From the NCBI GenBank assembly GCA_964392945.1, contig CAYMSH010000196.1, positions 1 through 11,892 of the forward strand: a stretch of DNA of 11,892 bases, in the 5' to 3' direction. The DNA comes from BS750m-G57 sp964392945 (GTDB lineage: Bacteria > Planctomycetota > Phycisphaerae > SM23-33). The notes beneath the pieces are model-generated. The model was not told the origin of the DNA, searched no databases, and saw only the letters and a list, made by a program, of their open reading frames with translations. Shown here in pieces: positions 5,188 to 11,892 of this stretch (positions within the stretch are counted from its first letter, which is position 1; each line of letters opens with the position of its first letter). The position numbers and the translations under genes are program-made.

Positions 5188-8123
5188 TAGGGACCGGCGA
5201 ACCCGGTGTAGAGGCCTCCGAAGTCAGTGGGGTAGGCTACCGGTCTGGCTCCGGGCATGTCTACCCGTGGGTTGGCGTCGAGGGCTTTCTTGCCTTCCTG
5301 AATCGCTTTCAGGATCGAAATGTAGTTCGGGTCAGACTTGTTCTTGAAGATCGCTTTGGCGTTCTCGGCCATTCCGCCGGCGGATTTGGCGAGCTGTCCG
5401 GTCAGCACGCGGCTGTATTCCGGATGGGTCAGGTTGACGTCCGTCACGCCGAGGCGAATCCTGGCTTTCGTAGCCTTAATACCCGCTCTGACCTGCTGAA
5501 TCCACTTGCCGCTCCAGAGGTCCCGCGAGCCGGCCGTCCCTGGGCGAGTATTGTCGTAAGTGTCGTAATACGGGCAGTTGGCATCGATCCACGCATAGAT
5601 TATACGCCGGTCTTTGTCCGGTATTTTCGCCATTTTCACGTCCGGACCGTGATCGGTTTCGATCAGTTTGGTCAGTTTGCTTGCAGGCGATCCGGTTTCC
5701 AGCGGTTGGAAGTTGTGGGTGGGGGCTCGGTTAACCCAGATGTAATGCACCTGTTTAGTGCTCAGAAGACTATCGTAGGCCATGTTAAAGAACTGCGTCT
5801 TGTCGCCGGAGAGGTCCATCTTGCCCTTCGGCGCCGGGCCGGAGTGGCATTTGGTGCAGTGTTTGTCGAGTACGGGCTGGACGTGTTTGACGAAGCTGAC
5901 GGGACCGGACTGGCCCCACGGCGGGGGCTTGATCTCTGAAGGGGCTCGCCTGAAGGCGATTCGCCTGGCCACTGGGGCTGTCACGTTCCGGGGCTCGTGG
6001 CATCCGACGCAACTCTGGCGCTCGCCGGGCATTATCTGGGTGGTCGAGCCCATTCGGATGACTTCCTTACCGTCGGCGTCGACGGCCTCGAAGTACAGTT
6101 CGCATCCGCTTGGGGCCTTGAAGTGAGCCGATCCGTCGGCCTCCACCGGCACTGTACCGAAGCAGACTTTCACGTAGTACGATGCTCGGCTGATCACCGG
6201 ATCGTGGTCGTAGATTCTTCGCCCTCGCATGTTGCACCGCTTGGGCAGTTGGCTCAGGATGCGGATTTCCTTGACGGTTCCGCGCTTGATCCCTCTTTCC
6301 TCCAGGCCCATGTTCACGTCCGAGACGAAGAACGTGCCGAATTTCTCCTTCGACGGCGGGATCGGGAGAACTGTTTTCGGCGTCTTGCGCGGCGCCAGGG
6401 GTACGGGGTTGAAGCACGAGAGTTTCGGATCTTCGCAGACCATGGTCCTGTTGCCTTTGTCGTCCAGGGCGAATATGCGATATCGCTTCGGCCCGCCGCG
6501 CAGTGGTCCGCCGTATGCGACGAGGAACGCATCCTTCTTCACCGGCCAGGGGTCGCGGAATGCGAATCCGTACTGCTTGTCACCCGGTCCGCCGCCGTGA
6601 ACGTACTTCCTGCTGGGCCCGAAGAAATACTCCGGCGTTAGATTCGTAATCGCCGCGGTGTTCTCAGTGCCAAGCGATCGGTCGATGATCGCGATCGCCC
6701 CGACGGGGTTTCCGTGGTGCGGCGCCAGAGTGGCCAGCACCTTCTGCGTGCCTGGAATCTGCTTGGCCTGCCAGATCGTGTTGGGGTTGGTGATCGTGTT
6801 GCCGTAAAACAGCTGCACTCGCGTTCCGTCGGGGTTGATCGTCCAGAGGCTCTGCAGGTCGAACAGGCTCTTGTCGTTGTACTCCCATCTCATGAACAGG
6901 ATCGATCCGTCGTCCAGCACGTAAGGCGACATGCACGCCAGCGTACTGAACTCGATGCGCTTTATGTCGCTGCCGTCGGCGTTCATCGTGAACAGCGCCG
7001 ACGAGAGGCTCGGCTGGCACATCGAGTAGCTCTTTCCGCGAGTCGAGGTGAAAACGATCCGCCCGTCGGGCAGGTAAACCGGATGCACGTCGTGGAAGCG
7101 TCCTTTCGTCAGCTGCTTCAAACCCGTCCCGTCAACGTTTATCTCGAACACGTGGAACGAGTCGGGGTTGCCGCGGTAACCGAGTTTCTTGCCGCTCTTT
7201 CGCTCCTCTGCGGTGTGGTTGACCCGCATCCAGGCGAACAGCAGCTTCTTGCCGTCAAACGAAGGGTTCATGTCGAAGATCACACCGTCATCGCTTTTGA
7301 AGATTTCCTTTTGGCCTTTGGACGGGTCGGATGGGTCGTAGACGTATATCCCGCAGCCCGGTCTGTAGATCCGCCAGCAGTACATCGTGCCGACGCCGAA
7401 CGGTTTTCCGAAGTGATTCCGTTTTACGAAAGCGAACTTACCGCATCGTTTAACAGCGGCTGCGGCGTCGACGTCCGCGGCGTTTTTCTCGGTCCCGTCG
7501 ATGCGCGCCGGTTTGCGAACTGGCGCTGGCTTAACCGCTACCGGTTTGCTCTTGACGTGGGGCTGGCCCGGGAGTTTCACCAGCGACACGTCGTCGTACC
7601 ATGCCTGGCCCGTGGATCGGCCCCATCCGCCGAATAGGCAGTTGACCTGGACGCTGGTCTTGCTGCTCGTTCTGAACACCTTTGAAACTCGCGTCCAGTC
7701 TGTTGTGCCGGTAACCGCCGGTGTCTCAGAGCCTTTCAGGGCCTGGATGTTGAACATCGCGCCCTTGGCGCCGCGGATGTCGCGAGTCTTGATCCAGCCC
7801 GACAGCTCATAGCGCGTATTGGGTTCGAGGCTCACCATCGCAATCCACGCTGCGTCGGAGCCCTTGTCCGATCGGATCGAGACGCACTGCTCGCCGGTCT
7901 TGCCCGACGGCTCGACCTTCCAGACCGCCCGATCCTTCCCGCTCCAGGCCTGCCTCCGCCAGCCGCCGACGCTCTTGCCGCTCGTTTTCTCGAACGAAGG
8001 ATTCGGCAGCAAATTCGCCGTCTTCTGGACATTCTTGGCCATCGCCGCCTGAGACGCAGACAGCATCGCAAGAGCGACGATCGCCCTGGCGCCGATTCGT
8101 TGTGCGTATTGGCATGTAGTCAT
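5187..8123 (-). CDS. Exported CBM4/9-like, beta-propeller, di-heme cytochrome c protein (hydrazine synthase alpha-like architecture)
   Basis: This 978-residue secreted protein is of unknown specific function. An N-terminal signal peptide ends at about AMA/KN (29). Residues 37-184 look like a CBM4/9-type jelly roll: NLLPNPSFE opening, TRYELSGWIKT middle, WYDDVSLVKL ending. A Lys/Pro linker (185-208) follows. Residues about 230-600 carry TolB/WD40-like repeats (MNPSFDGKKLLFAW, VHPVYLPDGRIVFTSTR, MSPYVLDDGSILFMRW). The first heme motif is CVGCH (705-709) in a middle domain. The second is CTKCH (756-760) in a cytochrome domain opening VSFVKHVQPVL. The propeller, middle-heme, C-terminal-heme order resembles the hydrazine synthase alpha subunit, and similar proteins are common in Planctomycetota. 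No beta or gamma subunit is nearby, so hydrazine synthesis is not expected. AGAGGAG lies nine bases before the ATG. A role in periplasmic redox chemistry on carbohydrate is only a guess. Confidence 0.85.
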   Translation of the reverse strand: MTTCQYAQRIGARAIVALAMLSASQAAMAKNVQKTANLLPNPSFEKTSGKSVGGWRRQAWSGKDRAVWKVEPSGKTGEQCVSIRSDKGSDAAWIAMVSLEPNTRYELSGWIKTRDIRGAKGAMFNIQALKGSETPAVTGTTDWTRVSKVFRTSSKTSVQVNCLFGGWGRSTGQAWYDDVSLVKLPGQPHVKSKPVAVKPAPVRKPARIDGTEKNAADVDAAAAVKRCGKFAFVKRNHFGKPFGVGTMYCWRIYRPGCGIYVYDPSDPSKGQKEIFKSDDGVIFDMNPSFDGKKLLFAWMRVNHTAEERKSGKKLGYRGNPDSFHVFEINVDGTGLKQLTKGRFHDVHPVYLPDGRIVFTSTRGKSYSMCQPSLSSALFTMNADGSDIKRIEFSTLACMSPYVLDDGSILFMRWEYNDKSLFDLQSLWTINPDGTRVQLFYGNTITNPNTIWQAKQIPGTQKVLATLAPHHGNPVGAIAIIDRSLGTENTAAITNLTPEYFFGPSRKYVHGGGPGDKQYGFAFRDPWPVKKDAFLVAYGGPLRGGPKRYRIFALDDKGNRTMVCEDPKLSCFNPVPLAPRKTPKTVLPIPPSKEKFGTFFVSDVNMGLEERGIKRGTVKEIRILSQLPKRCNMRGRRIYDHDPVISRASYYVKVCFGTVPVEADGSAHFKAPSGCELYFEAVDADGKEVIRMGSTTQIMPGERQSCVGCHEPRNVTAPVARRIAFRRAPSEIKPPPWGQSGPVSFVKHVQPVLDKHCTKCHSGPAPKGKMDLSGDKTQFFNMAYDSLLSTKQVHYIWVNRAPTHNFQPLETGSPASKLTKLIETDHGPDVKMAKIPDKDRRIIYAWIDANCPYYDTYDNTRPGTAGSRDLWSGKWIQQVRAGIKATKARIRLGVTDVNLTHPEYSRVLTGQLAKSAGGMAENAKAIFKNKSDPNYISILKAIQEGKKALDANPRVDMPGARPVAYPTDFGGLYTGFAGP

Positions 8124-8188
8124 ATAGCTGGACTCCTCTTACCGCATGTCTGTCAGCGTCAGAAACCGGTCATCATTTAGAACGCTAT

Positions 8189-8217
8189 ATGATAGCAGTT
8201 TATTCTAATCGGGCGAA
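8189..8217 (-). promoter_or_regulatory. Candidate extended -10 promoter for the heme protein gene
   Basis: On the minus strand TATCAT (8194-8189) is preceded by TG one base away, an extended -10 element. A weak -35 TTCGCC (8217-8212) lies 17 bases further up. The expected start near 8182 would give a leader of about 60 bases before the ATG at 8123. The weak -35 makes this a moderate call. Confidence 0.4.
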
Positions 8218-8256
8218 AGACAAATGCAGCCCTCAGCGGTAAGCCCTAGCCGTGAT

Positions 8257-8291
8257 GTTCACATATGGTACACAGTTTCACGCGTGTGAAC
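8257..8291. repeat. Inverted pair GTTCACA / TGTGAAC, copy 1
   Basis: GTTCACA at 8257-8263 pairs perfectly with TGTGAAC at 8285-8291. The right half also joins a nearer hairpin at 8273-8293 (CAGTTTCAC against GTGAACTG, one bulged T). The same heptamer pair recurs at 8450-8474. It may be a regulator site upstream of the heme protein gene, or a chance repeat. Confidence 0.4.
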
Positions 8292-8449
8292 TGCAATACG
8301 GATAAGCAGTGCAAGATATCCGGACCAATTGAAGCGCTGGGAGCGTATGTGCGACAAAAGGGCGTATTGCCAGGGGGATGTGGCGCGTGCGGAGCGTTGG
8401 TGTCGGTCCGCGCTGAGGCGGTTGCCGCTGGCGGCCGGGCGGTTTGGAG

Positions 8450-8474
8450 GTTCACAACCCCCGGTCCTGTGAAC
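8450..8474. repeat. Inverted pair GTTCACA / TGTGAAC, copy 2
   Basis: GTTCACA at 8450-8456 and TGTGAAC at 8468-8474 flank an 11-base, C-rich loop. This is the same perfect heptamer inverted pair as at 8257-8291, about 190 bases away and with a shorter gap. No T tract follows on either strand, so it does not look like an intrinsic terminator. Confidence 0.4.
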
Positions 8475-8682
8475 TTACCCGATCCGCGTAGATAGTCCTT
8501 CCGATGCCGCCTGATTGCGGATTCTCTGGAGCAATCCTGAACCGGCCATGCGTTGAAGAGCTTCTTGCATCCGGGCGCCTTGTCCCGCAGTTGCAACTTG
8601 CGGCCGGGATATGTGTCGATTCGTCATGCAGAGCATTTCACGTCAGGAGACCGAAACCACAATTCTCCCAGTGATTTCGTAG

Positions 8683-8961
8683 CTGTTTCCGGAACTACTG
8701 GATACTCTGCTGGGTTTTTCAGAATACCTTGCCCGCATCGGCGTCGCCCGGTCACGGGACGGCGTCACGGACTGGCAACGCCACCCTGGCAACCCGATCA
8801 TCTCCCCGACGAAAGGCGCGTGGGACGGCCTGAGCTGCTACAAGCCGTTTGCCGTCTACGAGAAAGCCAACAACCGCTGGCTGCTCTGGTATAACGGCCG
8901 CAGCCGGGGCGAGATGATCGGCCTTGCGATCCACAAGGGCGAGGATCTGGGGTTCGACTGA
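8683..8961 (+). pseudogene. 3' remnant of a GH130/GH43-like beta-propeller glycosidase
   Basis: The open frame between TAG (8680-8682) and TGA (8959-8961) encodes a convincing C-terminal glycosidase piece. It reads RIGVARSRDGVTDWQRHPGN, then WDGLSCYKPFAVYEKANNRW, LLWYNGR, and IGLAIHKGEDLGFD. Repeated SxDGxxWxRHPxNPI and YxPFxVYxxxxxRWLLWYNGR blades are typical of five-bladed propeller enzymes acting on oligosaccharides. Homology seems to start near 8728; upstream codons look unrelated and no start codon lies in the frame. Intact proteins are several hundred residues, so only roughly 78 residues survive. It is probably a deletion remnant and not expressed. Exact family (GH130, GH43, GH32-like or unclassified) cannot be fixed by eye. 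Confidence 0.7.
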
Positions 8962-9107
8962 CCTGCCCACGGCGGACACCGCCTGTTGATGTTGATGTGG
9001 ACATTGTCGCAAAACTTCGGTGTTTTTCGTGTCGAGAAGTCGTCGCCATGATCGTTACACTCAAACAGTTTTAGATGCGATTGTCCCGGGCTGACTCCAA
9101 AGTCCTC

Positions 9108-9136
9108 TTGACTGGGCTCGGATCGGATGTCATATT
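9108..9136 (+). promoter_or_regulatory. Candidate promoter for the lipoprotein gene
   Basis: TTGACT (9108-9113, five of six consensus bases) is followed after 17 bases by CATATT (9131-9136, four of six). A start near 9143 would give a leader of about 155 bases holding two hairpins before the ATG at 9298. The -10 match is only fair. Confidence 0.4.
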
Positions 9137-9148
9137 GTTTGTAATCGG

Positions 9149-9243
9149 CTCAGGGATGTTCCCTGGGCTTCAACTGGCGTGTCGAATGATCCTGTCATAT
9201 GTTCCGGGCCAGGTCCAAGGGCGTCCCGCCGAAGGGACCGCCC
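9149..9243 (+). promoter_or_regulatory. Leader with two RNA hairpins upstream of the lipoprotein gene
   Basis: GCTCAGGGA (9149-9157) can fold onto the TCCCTGGGC that ends at 9168, giving a tight stem of about eight to nine pairs around a three-base loop, with one G-T wobble. A second hairpin pairs GGGCGTCCC (9219-9227) with GGGACCGCCC (9234-9243) around GCCGAA, with one bulge. Neither is followed by a T tract. They could stabilise the message or be part of a cis-acting leader; I recognise no known riboswitch. Confidence 0.35.
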
Positions 9244-9297
9244 GGGGCCGCTTGCGCGGAACTGCATTTCTTATCAGCTTTTCTGAAAGGACCTGTC

Positions 9298-9864
9298 ATG
9301 AGTACGAGACCAGAGAGAACGGATCGAGTGATGCAGTCGGTTTTGTTGAAAACCCTCATCGTGGGCATGGTTGCGATGTTTGGTCTGGCCGGTTGTTCGG
9401 ATCCGGGCGCCTCGGCGACGGATTTCCCGGGCACAGAGGACGGCGCCAAGGCGCTGCTGACCAAACTGCTCGAGAGCGAGGCCGACCGCGCGACGATGAC
9501 GCTGGCCTTGAAGCCGACGGACGCGGACTACGAGGCGATCTTCGCAGCCGATGTGGTCGACAAGGTCAAGAAGGGTTACGAGAATCTGTGGAGCGGCGCC
9601 CCCGTGATTAAGCCTAAAGAGGGGCAGACCGCACTGCTACTGTGGAGCGCCACGTCGGCGGACATCAAGGCCTGGACGGGCCCCGCGGCCCGGGATTTCC
9701 CAGGCGGATGGAAGGGCGTTGGCGCCTCGCTGCAGGACGGGCTGACGTTCTACCGGTTCAAGTTCGTCAAGCCGGGCGAGACGTTGGGCATGGCCTTTGA
9801 CGGGCTGGTGTATGTCAACGGGCGTTGGGTCTGGGCGCCCAAGCCGTATCGCGCGCTTCGCTAG
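9298..9864 (+). CDS. Small exported lipoprotein of unknown function
   Basis: This 188-residue protein has a basic N-terminal region, a hydrophobic core and a lipobox LAGC (30-33), so it should be cleaved before Cys33 and lipid-anchored. I do not recognise the family. The mature part has an acidic/alanine-rich helical stretch (about 42-100), then LLLWSATSADIKAW and FPGGWKGV. It ends in a more ordered-looking segment: TFYRFKFVKPGETLGMAFDG, LVYVNGRWVWAPKPYRAL. This looks like a conserved beta-rich module. AAAGGA six bases before the ATG at 9298 favours this start over an in-frame upstream ATG (9199) and an internal one (9331). It converges with the sulfatase gene, with only 35 bases between the stops and no clear terminator. 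Alone on the plus strand apart from the glycosidase remnant. Confidence 0.75.
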   Translation: MSTRPERTDRVMQSVLLKTLIVGMVAMFGLAGCSDPGASATDFPGTEDGAKALLTKLLESEADRATMTLALKPTDADYEAIFAADVVDKVKKGYENLWSGAPVIKPKEGQTALLLWSATSADIKAWTGPAARDFPGGWKGVGASLQDGLTFYRFKFVKPGETLGMAFDGLVYVNGRWVWAPKPYRALR

Positions 9865-9899
9865 GCCGCGCCTCCGGGCTGTTTCGACTTGCCCAGCAA

Positions 9900-11414
9900 C
9901 TACTTCTTGCGGCGTCTCTTGTCTGCTTTCAGCGGATTGGCGGTGTCTTTGAATTCTCTTCGTAATGCATCCAGCTGCTTTTTCAGGCTGGAGATGATCG
10001 GTTTGTACCTGGCGTCTGCGTACTGATTGGCCAGTTCCTGCGGGTCTTCTTCCAGGTCGTAGAATTCCCAGCAGGCTTCCGGGTCCGTTTGCCCGTCGCG
10101 CATCAGACCGTAGTAGAATATCAGCTTGTAACGGTCTGTTCTGATCCCGTAGTGGCTCGGGCGCGGTTTCTGGTGCGACCAGTAGTGGTAGTACATCGCC
10201 TTGCGCCAGTCGGCTGGCGTTTTGCCTTGCAGGTTGGCGCGGAAGGAGCGTCCTTGCATGGCGGGGGGAATGTCCGCCGATGCGTAGTCGAGCATTAGTT
10301 CGGCGAAGTCGATGTTCAGTACGATGTCGTCGAGGACCGTTTTGGGCTTGATCTCGCCGGGGTGGCGGATCACAAACGGCATGCGGAGCGATTCCTCCAG
10401 CATCAGGCGCTTGTCGAACAGGTTGTGCTCGCCGAGGAAGTAACCCTGGTCCGATGTGTAGATCACAACGGTGTTGTCGGCCAGGCCGCTGTCGTCGAGA
10501 TGCTTGAGAAGCTTGCCGATGTTCTCGTCGATGGCCGCAACTGTGCCGAGGTAGTCTCTCATGAACTTCTGGTATGTCGCCTTGCGGGCCTCGGCGGGGC
10601 TCATGCCTGATACGTCGAGCTTCGGCGGGGCGTAGCGTCCGGCGTTTTTCAGATACCGCTGCTTGAGCGTCTCCAGTGGCCAGCCGTCGATCACTGTTCC
10701 TTTGGGGCTCTTTGGCGCCATCAGGTCTTGGGGCAGGGGGAAGTCCTTGTCGGCGTAGAGTTTCAGGTTGCGGTCCGGCGGGTGGAACGGTTCGTGGACC
10801 GCTTTGAAGTGGCACATCAGGCAGAACGGTTTGTCGTCGGTCTTCCGCGCCCCGAGCCATTTCAGCGCCTGTCCGGTGATTACGTCCGTCGAATACCCGG
10901 TGTGTCTGCAGCCGCCTTTTCGCCAGTCGGCTCCGGTCTCAAAGAGCGTCGGGTTGTGGTACGATCCCTGGCCGCGCAGAACGTTATAGTAGTTGAACCC
11001 CGCCGGCTGGTTCTTCAAATGCCACTTGCCGACTATCGCGGTCTCGTATCCGGCCGATTGAAGTCGCTTGGCGACGTTGTCGGCTTTTGGATTGATTCCC
11101 TCTCGCAGCGTCTTGATCCCGTTTATGTGGCTGTATTGTCCGGTCAGAATGCTGCCACGGCTCGGTACGCAGATGGAGTTCGTGCAGAAGCAGTTCTTCA
11201 GCAGGGCGCCTTCTGCGGCGATCCGGTCAATGTTCTTCGTTCGCGCGTACTTGCTCAATCGCAGCCCGTAGCAGCCCCAGGTCTGGGATGTGTGATCGTC
11301 GGCCATTATGAACAGGATGTTCGGGCGTTTGGTTGCGGCGGTCTTTGCGCCGCGAGCGGACGACAGGGCGATCGCCGACAGTCCGATCGTTCGAATAAAG
11401 TCGCGACGTTTCAC
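9900..11414 (-). CDS. Tat-exported formylglycine-dependent sulfatase (family S1)
   Basis: This 504-residue enzyme hydrolyses sulfate esters, most likely on a polysaccharide outside the cytoplasm. The N terminus MKRRDFIRTIGLSAIALSSA is a twin-arginine signal. The motif CVPSRGSILTGQY (82-94) has the Cys that must be converted to formylglycine. Other active-site elements are ADDH (38-41, metal), GKWHL (129-133), VHEPFHPP (206-213), TSDQGYFLGEH (320-330, metal) and Lys336. The C-terminal pattern YYHYWSHQKPRPSHYGIRTD resembles GlcNAc-6-sulfatase and mucin-desulfating relatives, but substrate is uncertain. The start is GTG, supported by AAGGAG seven bases upstream and the signal peptide. It lies one base after the phosphoesterase stop, so the two are an operon. 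The tail is very basic (DKRRRKK). No maturation enzyme is visible here. Confidence 0.93.
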   Translation of the reverse strand: MKRRDFIRTIGLSAIALSSARGAKTAATKRPNILFIMADDHTSQTWGCYGLRLSKYARTKNIDRIAAEGALLKNCFCTNSICVPSRGSILTGQYSHINGIKTLREGINPKADNVAKRLQSAGYETAIVGKWHLKNQPAGFNYYNVLRGQGSYHNPTLFETGADWRKGGCRHTGYSTDVITGQALKWLGARKTDDKPFCLMCHFKAVHEPFHPPDRNLKLYADKDFPLPQDLMAPKSPKGTVIDGWPLETLKQRYLKNAGRYAPPKLDVSGMSPAEARKATYQKFMRDYLGTVAAIDENIGKLLKHLDDSGLADNTVVIYTSDQGYFLGEHNLFDKRLMLEESLRMPFVIRHPGEIKPKTVLDDIVLNIDFAELMLDYASADIPPAMQGRSFRANLQGKTPADWRKAMYYHYWSHQKPRPSHYGIRTDRYKLIFYYGLMRDGQTDPEACWEFYDLEEDPQELANQYADARYKPIISSLKKQLDALRREFKDTANPLKADKRRRKK

Positions 11415-11415
11415 G

Positions 11416-11892
11416 TTACTTCTCCTTGCCGGCGATCTTCTTGTCGAGCAGGAATTTCCAGCCCCACTTGCCGTCCCACGTGCGGGTTATGCTCCTGTCG
11501 GGGTTGCGGGTCTTCTTGACGTTCATCTTGCAGCGATACGCCGCTCGCAGGCGATCGCCTTTTATCTGGATTACGAAGAACCCGCCTGTGGTGTGCCCGT
11601 CATTGATGCAGGTCCACTTTTTGGTTTCGCCTTCCGGCGCCCAGTACCGCAGGCCCGTGCCGGTGTGGCCGTAGAGGTACAGGATGATATTGTACTTCTT
11701 CGTCGCTTCGTAGACCGCTTTCCAATCCTCCGGATGGCACCAGTTTGTGTCTTGCCCGGCGTGGCTCATCAGCACGACGGGGCGACCCGAATCGCCAACG
11801 CATTTGGCCAGATCCTTCTTCAGGAACGCCAGTGCGTTTTGCGGATTGTGCCATATCGGGTTGTAGCGGACCTTTTCGTGCTGTTTGTCGGC
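11416..11892 (-). CDS. Calcineurin-like metallophosphoesterase, C-terminal fragment
   Basis: The frame is open to the right edge, giving the last 158 residues of a longer protein. RPVVLMSHAG resembles the metallophosphatase metal-binding His segment (VxxxHxx), followed after about 35 residues by YNIILYLYGHTGTG, which resembles the final GHxH metal motif. The terminal His is Gly here (GHTG), so one usual metal ligand is missing or supplied elsewhere. The upstream part has KVRYNPIWHNPQNALAFLKK. Phosphoesterase-like proteins next to sulfatases are frequent in polysaccharide-degrading Planctomycetota. The stop lies one base before the sulfatase GTG. Substrate is unknown, and the 5' end and catalytic Asp/Asn motifs are outside the window. 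Confidence 0.65.
   Translation of the reverse strand, partial: ADKQHEKVRYNPIWHNPQNALAFLKKDLAKCVGDSGRPVVLMSHAGQDTNWCHPEDWKAVYEATKKYNIILYLYGHTGTGLRYWAPEGETKKWTCINDGHTTGGFFVIQIKGDRLRAAYRCKMNVKKTRNPDRSITRTWDGKWGWKFLLDKKIAGKEK

Larger units (their letters stand above)
8218..8682. other. Intergenic DNA without a credible gene
   Basis: Reading frames here lack a ribosome binding site or recognisable protein pattern. The stretch lies between the outward-reading heme protein promoter and a decayed glycosidase fragment, and looks like degrading DNA. The only structured elements I see are two GTTCACA/TGTGAAC inverted pairs, listed separately. I found no tRNA cloverleaf. Confidence 0.5.

Noticed and set aside
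5136..7637. Long plus-strand open frames opposite the heme protein
   Set aside because: They are antisense shadows produced by GC-rich codon use; they have no recognisable domains or good ribosome binding sites.
5187..8123. Hydrazine synthase alpha subunit (anammox)
   Set aside because: No beta or gamma subunit is nearby, the heme-adjacent tyrosine is absent, and similar multi-domain proteins occur in non-anammox Planctomycetota.
8121..8191. CATATAGC / GCTATATG inverted pair between the heme protein start codon and its promoter
   Set aside because: The upstream half overlaps the -10 element and would not be in the transcript, so it cannot fold over the start codon; an 8-base match in AT-rich DNA may be chance.
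8400..8480. Possible tRNA because of GGTTCACAACCC
   Set aside because: The flanking sequence gives no acceptor, D or anticodon stems.
8246..8596. Small frames on both strands in the spacer (8246-8596 minus, 8265-8495 plus)
   Set aside because: No ribosome binding site, no protein-like pattern, and they overlap the inverted repeats; likely chance.
9008..9029. AAAAC-TTCGGT-GTTTTT hairpin as a terminator after the glycosidase remnant
   Set aside because: The stem is short and AT-only apart from the closing pair, and the gene before it is a relic.
9637..10860. 407-codon minus-strand frame overlapping the sulfatase and the lipoprotein
   Set aside because: Composition is Arg/Pro/Gln-rich shadow coding out of frame with the clear sulfatase, and it runs through the antisense of the lipoprotein gene.

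Overview
The window looks like a Planctomycetota chromosome, probably from the Phycisphaerae. This is an inference from gene content: a Tat-exported sulfatase beside a phosphoesterase, a secreted CBM/beta-propeller/di-heme protein of a type frequent in that phylum, and a sodium pump. No rRNA or taxonomic marker is present. Most genes lie on the minus strand.

Left part (1-3871, minus). Five overlapping genes form the start of a Na+-translocating NADH:quinone reductase operon, read nqrA-nqrB-nqrC-nqrD-nqrE; nqrE is cut by the left edge. Subunits B to E carry NQR-type rather than Rnf-type signatures. The first gene has an NqrA body but ends in two intact CxxCxxCxxxCP ferredoxin motifs, as in RnfC. 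Textbook NqrA lacks these clusters, so this subunit looks like an RnfC/NqrA intermediate and is the most interesting object here.

Middle (4142-8123, minus). Upstream of nqrA, on the same strand, is a trans-polyprenyl diphosphate synthase with a good sigma70-type promoter. It may supply the quinone side chain that the pump's electron acceptor needs. Before it lies a 978-residue exported protein with a CBM4/9-like lectin fold, a TolB/WD40-like propeller and two c-type heme motifs. Its layout resembles the hydrazine synthase alpha subunit, but it is not expected to make hydrazine.

Spacer (8124-9297). About 1.2 kb holds no intact gene. It contains a promoter for the heme protein, two copies of a GTTCACA/TGTGAAC inverted pair, a decayed 3' fragment of a GH130/GH43-like glycosidase on the plus strand, and the promoter and hairpin-rich leader of the next gene.

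Right part (9298-11892). A small plus-strand lipoprotein of unknown function converges on a minus-strand pair: a calcineurin-like phosphoesterase (cut by the right edge) followed after one base by a Tat-exported formylglycine sulfatase. With the glycosidase remnant, this side suggests breakdown of sulfated polysaccharides. The left side is energy conservation.
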